Positions 46,936 through 59,008 of a stretch of DNA of 64,000 nt are shown piece after piece; within the stretch, counting starts at the first letter, position 1; each line of letters opens with the position of its first letter. The translations under genes were made by a program, and so were the position numbers. The notes beneath the pieces are model-generated. The model was given only the letters and a program-made list of their open reading frames with translations, ran no database searches and was not told the DNA's origin. Where the stretch lies: NCBI RefSeq assembly GCF_004798865.1, contig NW_025335269.1, positions 20,477,208-20,541,207 on the forward strand, in the 5' to 3' direction. The stretch comes from Varanus komodoensis. Lineage: Eukaryota; Chordata; Lepidosauria; Squamata; Varanidae.

Positions 46936-48639
46936 AAAATAAACTGCTGGCAAAGTTATATTGGGAGAGACTCTCAGTTTCCTCCTGAAGTTAAATATTG
47001 CCAGTGCCCCAGTGCTTTGAATTCTGATATGAGGCGAGTGAGAACAGCAGATTGTCAACTGAAATCAGATTGATGTAAATTTGAAGGTTGAAGGAATGAC
47101 ACACACAGATTGACATATCACTGATGCAGAGGGGGATGAAAAGGAGAAAAGCAATGCTGGACTCCTGTACAGGCTCACTCAGAATAGCAACATATTCTGA
47201 ACATATACAGTCATGTCTATTCATTTACACAAATCTATCCAGTTCATTATTTGTTTGTGTTCTCTTTTTAGTTTGTGTTTGTGGGGGGTTTTTTTGTTGT
47301 TGTTTTTCAGAACAATACTGTAATAATAATTTCCTTTGTAAAAACTGAGGAAATTTAATGAAAAAATGCTAGTTTAAGACCAGAGTAAAGGCTATCTCAT
47401 CTTGGCTCTACAAAGTCAGGAAACAGGACAGCCTTAACAGACTTTGCCCCATGATCGCTAACTATGCTGTGCAATATCACAAATGGTACTTGCTTAGAAG
47501 CGATGAACAGGGGTGGGTCAACTCTCCAGATGATTCTTCTGTCAATACAGGAATGCTCCAATGCTTCAGAAAGCAATACAGGGCCAGAACTACTTAGAGT
47601 TTCTGTGTTGGTCCCCAGCATTCAATCCCACCCATCTGAATTTGAGCTTGAAAGACCAAAGAAAACTATGGTGCATAAGTTATAAACAAGCACAGTTTGT
47701 GATATTGTACAAAGATCAGAGGGCACATCTGTTGAAGTATCAGCAGCCTTCGTTTCAATTTCCTGCCTTTGTGTAACATGAGCAAACATCAGAAAGCCTT
47801 AACTGTGGTCTTAAACTGGCGTGTTTTGTTTTGCTTTGCTTTGTATCATTGAATGCACACACAAAGTCAACTAACGAGCCAGGTACCAAATCACAAAGAT
47901 CCATCCAAAGTATTCTGATATTTAACCAGAATTATAACAGGTGTGTGTGTGTGTGTGTGAGTGTGAGGATTTTTACTGTTGTGAAGGTATAAGCAAGCTA
48001 AGAGATATTGATAACAAGTGTTAGTGTAGTTAATAAAATGTGGAGGGAGGAATCCTTCTGGACTCAAAGATTTTTAATTGCCACCCTTTAAAAGGTTGAT
48101 AAACAAAGAAAAGGATATGCCTTTATATTATGTGGTTGTTGCCACTGTAGTGTATGCAACACATTGGGAATCTAATCAACTGCCAGGAACTCAATATTAG
48201 TACACAGGCAGAGTCCTGAACTCTGCAAGAGTCCCTGTGACCTCAGCAGAGGAAATCTGATAGTGGACCGTTCTCTCTTTCTGCTCCCTGTGCCCTCACA
48301 GCCAGGACAGAAAGCACTGCTGCAGCTGAATTCAAGGTTGCAACATAAACTGCGATGACTTCATGCAGTCAAAAAATGGAGAGGGACAAGAGGCCAGGGT
48401 CCACAGGATCTTGTAGCCTTTCCATTGCCATCCCCACCTAGCCCCATTAAGTCAGCTAGATGGGATTGCAGGCTCATCTGGCTGAATTTGACTTTATTTT
48501 GGGAGTAACAAGAGGCAAAGGTGCCACCATCATTCCTCCTGTTCTGCCTGGATCTTGGAGCCCTTTGTCTGTTAGTAGAACAATCCATAGAATTGCTTCA
48601 TAAGCTATGGTACTTTACCAATCTAAATAAATCAACTTG
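46936..48639. other. Unassigned sequence with a GT microsatellite
   Basis: (GT)n of about ten units lies at 47941-47960. The rest has no supported gene or named repeat. Confidence 0.4.
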
Positions 48640-48692
48640 GCCTACAATCCTGAACATACTTACCTGGGAATAAGTCCCCTGAATGAGGCCAC
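48640..48692. repeat. Half of a short palindromic repeat (AAGTCCC type)
   Basis: 'ggcctacaatcctgaacata', then 'cttacctgggaataagtccc' is one arm of the fold-back family seen at 53783 and 58770. The other arm is missing or decayed. Confidence 0.45.
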
Positions 48693-48754
48693 CTTCTGAG
48701 AATTCATCACCAAATAGGACCAGGTTCACTGCAAAATGATAGTTTTGAATCTGA

Positions 48755-48911
48755 TGTTGGGCAAGCATCCCAGAAGGATGCTGTAATAAATGCTGTGGAG
48801 TGATCCAGCAGCATTAGTAGGGATACACTCCCTCTGTCCAGCTTCCAGCACAGATCCTCCACTGCAGTGATTAAGGCTGTTCCTGTTGCCACTCCTGGCC
48901 TGAATCTTACT
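48755..48911 (-). mobile_element. L2 LINE scrap (RT motif A region)
   Basis: On the minus strand the reading 'FRPGVATGTALITAVEDLCW' runs into 'KLDRGSVSLLMLLDHSTAF'. It matches L2 RT ('SGFRPGxSTETALVxLVDDL', 'LLVLLDLSAAFDT'). The motif A aspartate (LLD) is kept. Both ends are truncated and the fragment is about 150 bp. The match is short but covers a conserved motif in the right order. Confidence 0.65.
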
Positions 48912-49239
48912 TTAAAGAGCAGAGATTAGAAATTGACCTAGAATGCAGTCCCACACTAATATACACATTGAGACAAAGAGCAAATTAATCTACTTAAGAA
49001 CAATAAAACAGAGGAAATGTGCTTTTTTTTAAAATAGCGTAAGTTTTCTAACTTGCACTGAAATATGTGTGTGTGTGTGCATTAATGCACCTCCTCAGTA
49101 ATATTGGAGAATTGCCTCTTAGGCAGAACAACAGTAGATCTTCAGATTAGCATCACAGGAAGCTTCTTAATAGAGTGGGAATAAGCCTCTCTGTGCAATC
49201 TTTGTACATATCACAGTACAAGAGTACATAATCACTAGC
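48912..49239. other. Unassigned non-coding sequence with a short GT run
   Basis: A GT run lies at 49066-49079. Nothing else is recognised. Confidence 0.35.
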
Positions 49240-49340
49240 CTATAATGTATTTATTTTCATTTATTTATATCCCATCCAAAGCAGGTGAACACAGTTTAAC
49301 ACATAAAAAGCATTAAAATCCAAACTCTTAAACAGGGTTA
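49240..49340 (-). repeat. L2-type 3' tail fragment
   Basis: 'tgtatttattttcatttatt', 'tatatcccatccaaagcagg' and 'cacagtttaacacataaaaa' follow the reverse of an L2-type tail ('tatatcccgcc...cggcttacaa'). Confidence 0.55.
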
Positions 49341-51799
49341 GGGAAGCTCTTTCAACTGCAGGGCCAAATTCAATTTTGGAGGCACTGTTGGAGTCCATAT
49401 TCCTGTGGTGGGTGGAAATGAAAGCAAAAGGGGACAAGGGCAGAATTTAAAGAAAAAAGATGTGCACTGAAGCAAAATAACAAAACCTTCAATGCAATCA
49501 GTCAGGGAAACAAATAAAACTGTTGGTCATACTGCAAAAGCTTGCCCAAATAATTATGGCTTTAACTGGAGTCTAAGTGACATGCAGCCTCATTTCAGGA
49601 ATGGTGGAAACCAATGAATTTTTCATTATTGAAGGCCCCGAGGAAGAGAATATTGTACCAATAATTGAAATGGGCTCTTAACCAATGGATTGTCATGTAC
49701 AAGTGGGTACTCATGGCTCTTTGCTAAACAACACTACAGTCGGAGTCCATGTGTCACACTAAACAGCCAAAGATTGGGGTGATCCTGGGTTGTGTGATAA
49801 CCTGCAAGCGGAGGGTAACCTGCAAGCGGCATGCCCATGTGATTCCAGCAGCCAATCAGTTTGGGGTTTCTGTCATGTTCATTGCTGTTTAAGAGTAGAG
49901 CAATCACTTCTCCCTAACATGAACTCTTTGTACCTCAGTGCTGTCAGATCACAGGAGGGATGGCTTTCAGAAGCAATATCGACAACTTTCTGAAATCTGA
50001 CCTCATGCCTCTGGCAAAGACCATTCCTCTCTTATGGAGCAGCTGCTCTTCCGATGAAAAGTCAACCTTTCTTCAAGGGACTGATATTTAGAAAAGTTCA
50101 GTAGCAGTCAAGCAGCAAAAATATGTGTCAGACAAAAAGTATGACAGAGTAGAGCAAGAAGGACACACAATCATATAATGCTCTTTTTCTTCATTCTTCA
50201 ACCTATGTTGTGAAACTCATTGCTGGAAAAGGCTGGATGGTTTTTATCTACTCATAGAATACCCCAGTGGCACATTTCATTCAAGTTCGGAGATGATTCA
50301 TTAATGACTTGCAGCTCTTTAAAGTAAAAGAAGCAATTTTTTTTTAAAGATGTTGAGGCTTTAAGTCAGCCAATAATGAATACATTTATTCCTTTGAAAC
50401 TTGGTACCAGCCAAATGTTGACAAAATGAGTCAGCCTGTGGATGTAAAGCAAAGGGAATAAGCATATGGAAGGCAGCAACTCACGAAGAACCCAAGGATT
50501 GCAGTTGCATGTAAACTAGATTGATGTAAATTATCAAAAATGGAAAACAAAATGCATAAAACCTTTATTTCAAAGAAAACTCATAAAATAAATCAAATAT
50601 CAGTGAAGAATTGGGCCGAAGAACAAAAGAAAGAAAGAAGAAATAGATTATTTTTGTGCAATCTGATAGTGAAGTGTGTGCATGCGTGTGTCTTCATAGA
50701 CATACACTCTGATCATTCCATTGTACTGTTGCATTTTATCCTTTATTTTTGGTTAACCTCCTTTGGAGCCTCGACTGAGACATATGCTGTAAATCTGAAA
50801 ATTAAGTACATGATGATAATTTATCTTTTAGATGTAATTTTTATTTCCACTCTGACAATCCCTTAAAAGGATAACCAAGATACTTTTGAGATGGAGTAAG
50901 CTAAAGTGTACTACCAATGATCATGTGGTCCCTCCTTTTCCCACTGTTCACCCAAAATTACCAGCTCCATTTCTTGTTTCTGGAATGCAACATTTGTACT
51001 CAGTTGCAGCTCTGTTGCTAAGGAATCACAGCAGATGCAGTAGAGCACGTGAAAGTCTGGTTTCTATGGATTCTCGCAAACAGCTTCTAGTGGGAATTCC
51101 CTTTGGATACACATCACATTCATCTTTCCATCTCACATCAGAATGGTAGTAAATGAAGTTATGTTCCAATATCGCAGCTTGGCTGTGGAACACTCTGAAT
51201 GATCCGCTGTAAACACAAATAAAACAAATGACTCTCCTGTGAGCTTTAGTTGCCCTTTCCCCCCCTTGTCTCCACAAGGCAATTGCAGAACAGTCAAATT
51301 ATTTTCAAATTTCCATGCAAATTTGCTGTTCAAGAGTTTAGATACTCAACATCCTGCTTTACTCACACAATGACACGAAAGAAAAAAGCAAATGTCTTTC
51401 ACTGCATATCTCTAGGTGGCAATTGCATGGCTGGCATTTGCTAACCAGGAATAAAAACAGACCTAATGCAGTCAGCAGCAAAACCAACACCACCAAGAAA
51501 TGTACAATGCAAAAGCAAATCCTGTGGCTGTTAGTATTTGTACTTCAGGTGGGAGCACCACACAGCAGTGCCGATGGTTGTAAGAATGATAGAAATAAAC
51601 TCATTACAAATGCAACAGCAACAGTGGTTACATGTGAATCACCAAAGAAGAAAATTGTGCCTCACCAAAACAGAGGACTAAAGAGAAAAGCTGTTTGTGT
51701 AAAATTTGCACATGCTCATTTTCATATTTATATGGAGAATGGAAACAATTATAGTTTAAATATAAATGCAGTACATCTCAAGATGAGACACTTGGGCCA
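49341..51799. other. Unassigned non-coding sequence
   Basis: 2.4 kb without a supported gene. aacctgcaagcgg repeats at 49799-49811 and 49817-49829 with period 18. The 140-codon frame at 51423-51845 is a chance fusion of unassigned sequence with the start of the CR1 remnant. Confidence 0.4.
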
Positions 51800-52722
51800 G
51801 GATTGTAAGGAGCTCCAAAGGGATCTCTCTAAGCTGGGAGAATGAGCATCAAAATGGCAAATGCAGTTCATCATAAGCCAACGTAAAGTAATGCATGTTG
51901 AGGCAAAAACTCCCAAGACTGATGGGATCTGAGTTAGCTGTGTCTGAACAAGAAAGGAAGGTTGGGGTGGTGGTGGACAGCTCAATGAAAATGTGTGTGC
52001 CCTGAAAAAAGCAAACTTAATCCTGGGCATAATTAGGAAGGAATTGAAAATAAACCTGCCAAGATCATACTCCTTTTATACAAATCTTTGGTGTGGCCTC
52101 AGTTAGAATATTGTGTAAAGTTCTGGTCACCAGACCTGGAAAAGGTCATTACTGAGTTGGAAAAAGTGCAGAGGAGGACAACTAGAATGATCAATGAGCT
52201 GGAGCAACTCCCCTATAAGGAATGGCTACAAGTACTGGGATTATTTTGCTTAGAAAAAAAGGCAAGTACTGGGAGACATGATGGAAGTGTTTAAAATGAT
52301 GCATGATGTGGAGAAAGTGGAGAGGGAGACATTTTCTTCCTCTCCCATAATACTAGAACCCAGGAGCATTCAATGAAACTCATTGGTCAGAGATTCAGAA
52401 CAGATAAACGCAAGTATTTCTTTACACAGCAAATAATTAAACTATGGAATTCACTGTTATGGGATGTGGTGATGGCCACTAATTTAGCTTTACAAGGTGA
52501 CTGGACAAATTCATGGGCGAGAGGGCTATCAGTGACTACTAGCCTTGATGGCTATATGCTACGTGTTATCAGAAGCAGCATGCTTGCATACACACGTTGA
52601 GCTTGGGTACGGAGACACTTTGAAGGGTCCAGTGGGCACCTGCTTTGCTACTGTGCAGTTGAAGCGCTGGACTAGAAGGACCTTTGGTCTGATCCATCAT
52701 GGCTTTTCTTATGTTCAGGTGC
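51800..52722 (+). mobile_element. CR1 LINE 3' third, strongly degraded
   Basis: It starts within ORF2 after motif C: 'CKELQRDLSKLGE', then 'KWQMQFIISQRKVMHVE' in a shifted frame, then 'MVWPQLEYCVKFWSPDLEK' and 'LEKVQRRTTRMINELEQLPY' (52088-52294). Further on come 'LIGQRFRTDKRKYFFTQQII' and 'KLWNSLLWDVVMATNL' (52373-52500). The 3' UTR follows: 'gagggctatcagtgactact', 'gactagaaggacctttggtc', 'atggcttttcttatgttcag'. At least two frame changes and several stops are seen. The 3' end matches the element at 515-815, so both belong to one subfamily, which differs from the CR1 at 14660. It is inactive. Confidence 0.9.
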
Positions 52723-53782
52723 CCTGCATGCCTTGCTCAGTCTGCTGAACAGGTGCTACTGATAAGTAATTTAAAGGCCCAGCTCTACCATCTGATGGTT
52801 CTTTATTTTGAAAACAGATTTAGGACTGGACAACCCTTCAAACAAAGGATGCCTTCAAAGTAGAAGGTAACCCTCTGGTAGCCCTTCAAACAGAGGGCTG
52901 TGCTCTGTAAAAGAGAACAATCCCATTATGAGTGACAGAGGCAGTCATGTTAACTTCCCACACTTCTGTGAAACTCGTCCAGGGCACTGTGGGATATTTA
53001 AATGGCAGCTCCCTGGAGCCATCATGAGATCTAAGAGACACCAGAGCAGATGTCAGCAGCTGGGCCTAACAAATACCCAAAGATGCTGTGTGATGACACC
53101 AGCCCTTTCTAATAATAACAGCTGGCACAATTAGTGGTGCTATTACTGTCAGGATTTTGGCCACACACAGCTCCGTTACTTTCTTTTCACATGCACTGCA
53201 TGGATGTGGTGCTTTCATCCTTAATATTCTTGATAATATTTCTTGTCTACATCTATTAGTGTTCTGCCCTAAAGTCCTGCATAACTTGTGACAGATAACC
53301 TCCCTAATGAAGCCTCCAGTGAATTTCGAGGGATGCCGACTCCCTGTTCTGTGCCCACGAGGGACTTCAGACACAGGGGTATGTCAAGCACATGGGCTAC
53401 TACAGGTGCTTGGAGGGCCACACAATAGAGGGGTGGTGATTTGTAGTGAAGTTTTAGAGAGCTCTACTAAGACTTTTTGGTACAGGGAGTAGAAATGCAC
53501 AGGTTCTTTCATTTTGGCAGATCTGTAGCATAGAAAAATAGAAGTATTAAAAGTAGAAGTATTTACTGTTATTTAAAAAAACAACCCTGTCCAGGACATT
53601 CTGATAACAGTGTGGATTTTACTCCCAGAACCACTTTGCTCACCTATATATTACTATATCCCAAGAGAAACACATTTAGAAGTAAACCAGAAGTATGCAT
53701 AGCCCTTAAATATTCTGATAAAATCTATGTGTAATTTGTTCATAGAGATTCTCCCACATGGAAAAAAGAGAACAGCACACTT
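52723..53782. other. Unassigned non-coding sequence
   Basis: No supported gene or named repeat. 102- and 68-codon frames lack recognisable motifs. Confidence 0.35.
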
Positions 53783-53858
53783 CTGTGCATGTTTACTGAG
53801 AAGTACTTTTGTTCAATGGATCTTATTTCTGGCAATGTATGCATGATAGCCTAACATT
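53783..53858. repeat. Short palindromic repeat, AAGTA/TTCAATGG type
   Basis: 'tgtgcatgtttactgagaag', 'tacttttgttcaatggatct' and 'ggcaatgtatgcatgatagc' retain the family order: CATGTTTACTCAGAAGTAAGTCC-like arm, TTCAATGG centre, GTATGCATAGGA-like end. Related copies are at 27065, 48640 and 58770. Confidence 0.5.
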
Positions 53859-55845
53859 GTAGATATATCTCTCAGTGTTGTATCTATTTTTTGCCTATAT
53901 GGGTTATTTAAGTCTAGCAAAGTTTCATCCATTTTATTGCTCAATATGATGAAAAGGATATAACCTTTGAACTGCAAATCAAACTTACCCCCCATGCAGT
54001 TTATTACTATCTGGAGAATAAGACATTTGAAATGAAAGAAGAGAGTTTCTCCACCCCACTCCCAGAATAAGATGTTACAGCTTAAACCCACGTAAAGCTT
54101 CAAAAGCTACTTCTTCTTCAGACACATGAATTGTTAAAGAACTCTTCACAGCCCATCAAGCAATGCCAATATTATAAAATTTATAGTCACGATTAGCCCT
54201 AGTCTCATCAGGGAAAGCAAGCAACTGACCTGGAGCTTTTAACTCTCTGGGTCCATGAAGCCAAGGACTGAAGTAATGCTGACAAAGCATTATGTTAGTA
54301 AGACCCAGGACATGAAAGAACCAAACAGGACTGGATGGGAGCAAAGTGATTTTGCTGGGGGATCCAACTTGTTCAAAGAAAGAGAAGAGTGCAATTCTGC
54401 AGGTGACTTTCTGGAATTATTGCACCAGCAACAAATTCCTATACCTTAAGTGGAAGTTTTCTGGTTTGGATTTGCAGAGATTACACAGTCATGTATGATA
54501 ATGATTTCATTCCAAATGTGAGAAAAAAATACACCAAAGCATCCAACGCCCCATTAGAATAGGAGGCAGATGTGATAAATGTTCCGAATAAAACATGGCC
54601 ATTAAAAGTCATGCAATGTGGAGTGCCCTTAACACATCTTGTATGACTCACCTCCTCCCTTGGGAGGGAAGGGTTATCCTTTGATTGGCTGACTCAGGCT
54701 AGGCGAATGAGCCGAAGAGCTTTTAAAAAATTATATTAACCCAGGGAATGTGACCTCAGGAAAGGGAAAGCATTGCACGTGTGTGCCAGCATGTGCATGC
54801 ACAATTAGCAAAATGCTGCTGCTGAACCAGGATTCACACCTTCTTCCTGACACTGCACTGCAGCATGCCAGCAGCCAGGAAGATGGAAGAAGCCTCTGCA
54901 CAGTACCGGGGCAGGGGAGAGGGAATTTGGCAGGGGGAGAGCATCACATACCCTACCCTTTGATTGACCCCATGTCTGGTCAGGATGCTCTATGTCTTTA
55001 CCTGCCTAATCATATCCAACCATAGTGTATACAAAATGCAGGTTAGCAGGGAGGTTTGATCAGCTTCTTAAAGAGAAAAGCAGCCATGGAGCAGTTCAGC
55101 AAGATTTCACAGTAAAATCCAGCCGGCTGCTATGTAACTATTACTTAAATAGCAAATGTCCATGGTAGGGAGAAGATAATGGGTTATATCTTGACATCTT
55201 TCCTGACACCATTGATATTCTCTTTGTTTTGGCAGGGAGCTACCACAAGGAATAATTTCTCTAATGGATATCCTCTCTGCCAAGGCCTTGATACCATGAT
55301 ATGTATGTCAGCCATTTTAATTAAGAGACAGAATTAGACTTTCTCAATAATTAACCTTTCTTTATTGTTGTATGCTTCCCCCCCCCCATTTCCCTTCCAT
55401 GTAAGAAAAAATGTTCAGTAGAAAAAGAAAGCCATTGTCTGTATGCAGATGTTCTTCTCTCTGCTCCACTGCAATGCTTTTCATCTGATAAAGGTGGCAT
55501 GCGTGTACCAAACTCTCTAGGCAACTTTCCACATGGGAAGCAGCTCAGGGTGAATGGTTGATTGGCATAGTTGGCTGAGAGCATGAGCTAATTGATGCTA
55601 GCCCTGTTAGGAATGAACAAGCATGCATGAAAAAAGGGAGGTTTTGATAGCATGGCTGAAATCAGCCTGTATCATGTGAAGAGGATCTGAACTAGAGCCC
55701 CTCCCCTGTATCAGGGAGTGCTGTCCTGGTATTTATGCAAAACACATGTACAACTGTTGGGACACCTGCTAAGGAACACAGCACAATTTCTGCCATGCTG
55801 AAAATGCAGTCCACATGATTGCAATTGCCCAAGAAATAGGAGGAG
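53859..55845. other. Unassigned non-coding sequence
   Basis: No supported gene. A run of nine C lies near 55379-55387. No named repeat is recognised. Confidence 0.35.
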
Positions 55846-55912
55846 TTGGAAATTTATTTATTTATTGATTTACTAAATTTGTTTAAAGGCCACCTATTAG
55901 CATCAGGAAAGG
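55846..55912 (-). repeat. Worn L2-type 3' tail
   Basis: 'atttatttatttattgattt' followed by 'aaaggccacctattagcatc' fits the reverse of the TATTTATT-plus-'ccacc' tail, without a recognisable body. Confidence 0.35.
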
Positions 55913-56812
55913 TGACAAGTGCAGGGGAAATGACCCTTTTGATTTCATTTTCGTGTATTTGTTTTTAGATCTGTTAAGCTTATGCGCATATTAACCAATG
56001 TGAAGGAGCAGAATTTTTTTAAAGTCACTTTTTGCTCTTTTGCAAAGCCTGAACAAACCCTGCCTTCTGTGCTGACCTAAGCACTATGGAAAACAGGGTG
56101 ATTTACTTCTGAGTAGATGTGTACATCAGGTGAGCTCTCAGCTAGTTGTTCTCAGAGGCAAGAAAATTAAAGGGACAAAAGAGACAATTGGAAGGCTTGA
56201 AAGTACATTCCAAACTTTATTTTTTCAAAGAATATGACAGAGGAAGGAAGAGTGAAAGCATTGCATTTATTCTCCAGTTCACTTGGCAAGGGGTAAGCCA
56301 TTGTGTGGACAGTGAGGGAAGAAGGAAAACAACTCAGGGCTGACTTGGCTTGCCTCCTCATTGGAGATGCTGCTATTCTGCAGTATCTATTTACTAGACC
56401 CTGCTAGCACAGCCTTAAGCAGCCTTCCTCACCAGACACTTGAAGCAATGTGAGATGTCTGAATTAGTCATGGATTCCCCCTTCTGCACATGCTCATGAG
56501 CAAATCCTTAAAAAATAAAAGGCTAAATAGGACATGTCCTCATTGCAGTGCCACTCCCCACCCCTCTACCCAACCGCTTTCTTTCAAAATAGATACTGCA
56601 GAAAAACATGCAGGGTATAAACATGTAGGATATAGTAGTAGAAACCATGTGAGGTCCATTTAGGGTGAGTGTCGTCGGACATCCTCATGAGCCATGCATT
56701 AGGGCAACTGTCAAAATCTGAAGTATAGATCCCTCCCATGTGGGAGTTCATAACTGGCAAGCACTTGATTCAGAATGGGTCCAGTAAATTTGGGTCCAGT
56801 GCAATTTGGATC
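55913..56812. other. Unassigned non-coding sequence
   Basis: No gene or named repeat is recognised. 'gatttacttctgagtagatg' near 56100-56119 resembles one arm of the palindromic repeats. Confidence 0.35.
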
Positions 56813-56820
56813 CTATACAG

Positions 56821-57033
56821 CAGGGGTCTCAAACTCGCAGCCCGCAGGCCAATTGCGGGGATGGGCGGGGAACAGGGGAGGGGCCCTGCAGCCTTCAAAG
56901 CACCGGTGGCACCCAGGCCGGCCTCCGGATGAGCGGCCCACCACCACCGCAGTGGTGGAATACTTGATGTGGCCCAGCCTCACCCAGACTCTACTTCCAG
57001 CGGCCCCCAGGTAAGTTGAGTTTGAGACCCCTG
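56821..57033. mobile_element. Complete non-autonomous hAT transposon (213 bp) with 8-bp target duplication
   Basis: The terminal inverted repeats are CAGGGGTCTCAAACT (56821-56835) and AGTTTGAGACCCCTG (57019-57033), perfect over 15 bp and of the hAT type. The flanks CTATACAG (56813-56820) and CTATACAA (57034-57041) are an 8-bp target-site duplication with one mismatch. The GC-rich interior ('cggcccaccaccaccgcagt', 'gggaacaggggaggggccct') has no transposase. Frames on both strands (64-86 codons) are incidental. Clean ends and a recognisable duplication point to a fairly recent insertion. Confidence 0.93.
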
Positions 57034-57041
57034 CTATACAA

Positions 57042-57479
57042 GATGGATCAGGAGCAGAATGGGGGCTGGACATGTCTCTGCTCCTAACTCCTTCTCAGTC
57101 ATTCCTTTTCCCTTCTCTTGCAGCCAGATGATTGCTTTCTTTTCTTCCTTTGAACATAATAGGCCTTTGCCTACTAACCAGAGATGGCCTCTTCCAGGGC
57201 TTCGGTTCAGTCACTTCAGGCATTTTGTACCTGTGGGTACAAAACAAATATAGATTCTACCAGAATGCATAGGGTTGTCTCACTCTCCAAATGCTGGCAG
57301 GCATAACAGCCACCCTGGGTAATGCATCATTTCAGTCAGCTGGGCTTATGTGTGTAGGATTCCCTCAGTCTGACACTGATGACATGGCCTGCATGCACAT
57401 TCATGGCTATCTCAGGAACAAACTTATCCCATGTTTTCTCAATAGCTCCTTCACGTTTTGGCCTTCCGACACACCAAAG
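57042..57479. other. Unassigned non-coding sequence
   Basis: No gene or named repeat is recognised between the hAT element and the RTE 3' end. Confidence 0.35.
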
Positions 57480-57612
57480 GAATGAAGGAATACATAAAAG
57501 AAGGCACAGTTTCCAACTTGGAAGAACTGGACAGGACTGTTTGGAGGGCTGTTGTTCCTAGGGTCACCATAAGCCAGAGATGACCTGACGGCAAATAAAA
57601 ACAACATGTACC
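57480..57612 (+). mobile_element. RTE-type LINE 3' end
   Basis: 'aatgaaggaatacataaaag', 'cagtttccaacttggaagaa', 'gactgtttggagggctgttg', 'ttcctagggtcaccataagc' and 'cagagatgacctgacggcaa' match, in order, the 3' end at 28490-28628 ('aaaggaaggcatagtcttga', 'tggagggatttcatgcatag', 'ggttgccataaattagagat'). Only the last 130 bp or so are kept. Confidence 0.7.
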
Positions 57613-58764
57613 AAATGCTTGAAAGGGGATCTAGATAATGGTCTAATAATGCATAATACCAGCTAGACTGTTAGGAACTGTAAGATGTGTAGCTCCCTTA
57701 GTTCCTGATGTTCCTGGATCATGAACAATGCCTTTGACTTTCTAATTCCCCTTCTGAGATCTCCGAGTATCGTAGCATGGGCTGTTTTCCACAGCACAGT
57801 CCCATCAAAGGGCAGCCAAGAAGGAAGGCACCACAGTGCTTGCTTTTATGGTCACAACCATGCCACAGATTCAGCATATTTAATATTTCCTGTGCAAACT
57901 CACTCTTTCAAATGTTTAATATTTCCTTTCAAACTCGCTTGTTCAATGTTTGTGCAGTACCAGCTGCTGAAAGAGTTTACATTATTTCAACAATTAATTG
58001 TAATGGCATATGACATATTTCTGGTGAGCCCAAAGGGATCTCTTCCCTATTAATTTTTATTCGTGGTGAGAGGTCAAATATATAATGACAACCAATTAGG
58101 AACGTTACTTTTCTTGGCATTTCACAGATATATTATAGGAACTGATAACTATATGAGGAGGCAGATATAACTATGCTTTACAATTGCACTGGCTTTGTTT
58201 AGTAAAATAATTGTGTGGGGCAACTGGGGGAAAGTGGTAACGCCTGGATCTCTCTTGCATTAGTGCTATTATTTATGTATTGCTTCCCCCTCCTATCTGG
58301 TGCTTTTCAGTACTTCACTCCAATTAACTCTGTTCTTTATATTGTTTTGATTCCTTCATCTTCTTAGAGCGTTCATGATTCGACTGAAAATGTCTTTCAT
58401 CCATAATCAAAAGTAGATTCTGTATACTAAGCTCTATGTTTCAATTTTTGTCTTCCTTGTTAACATTTTGGGAAGTTAGTAAGATCAATCTTTGAAGCAC
58501 AGCTACCCTAGTAAAATGGAGTGGAATAGGATAGCTACCTGGCATAGCATTTCCGTAGCTAATACTACTATAAGTCAGTCTGACACTAAAGGGTATTCCA
58601 AAGACCAGGAAATAAAAAGGCATTAAATGAGAATGCTGACAATTGCTAATTGCTTCTCTCTTTGTTAATGTATATGGGATATCCAGGTTTTAGTTTCAGT
58701 ACTGCTTGTGTGTAATGCTGGATTATGGTGCTGAGCTTGATCTGCAATGTTTGATCTGCAATGT
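57613..58764. other. Unassigned sequence with an imperfect 36-bp tandem repeat
   Basis: 'taatatttcc' and its neighbourhood repeat at 57881 and 57917 with period 36 ('tttcaaa', 'caatg/aaatg'). 58739-58766 holds a tandem 'gatctgcaatgttt' pair. No gene is supported. Confidence 0.45.
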
Positions 58765-58769
58765 TTAGC

Positions 58770-59008
58770 TGCAATTCTATGGAAGCTTTCCTGGGAGTAA
58801 GCCCCATTATTGTTACCCTCACAACAACAACAACCCTGTGAGGTAGGTTGGGCAGAGAGTCTGTGACTGCCTAAAGTTGCCCACTGAGCTTCAAGGCCAA
58901 ATGAGAACTAGAACCAGGATCTCCTGGGTCCCCCATCCAGCAGTCTAACCACTACTCTGCACTGGCTCTCCATTGAACTTTTTGAGGAAAATGCATAGGA
59001 TTCCATTC
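58770..59008. repeat. Palindromic repeat split by a MIR insertion
   Basis: The left part 'tgcaattctatggaagcttt' and 'cctgggagtaagccccatt' (58771-58808) and the right part 'attgaactttttgaggaaaa' and 'tgcataggattcc' (58971-59007) are the two halves of the AAGTCCCATTGAA fold-back family (compare 53783). A MIR element occupies the space between them. Confidence 0.6.
58812..58972 (-). mobile_element. MIR-type SINE inserted in a palindromic repeat
   Basis: In reverse orientation: 'ccctcacaacaacaacaacc', 'ctgtgaggtaggttgggcag', 'agagtctgtgactgcctaaa', 'ttgcccactgagcttcaagg', 'ctcctgggtcccccatccag' and the head 'taaccactactctgcactgg' followed by 'ctctc'. 'ccatt' borders the insertion on both sides (58804-58808 and 58970-58974), a possible target duplication of minimal length. 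Confidence 0.85.
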
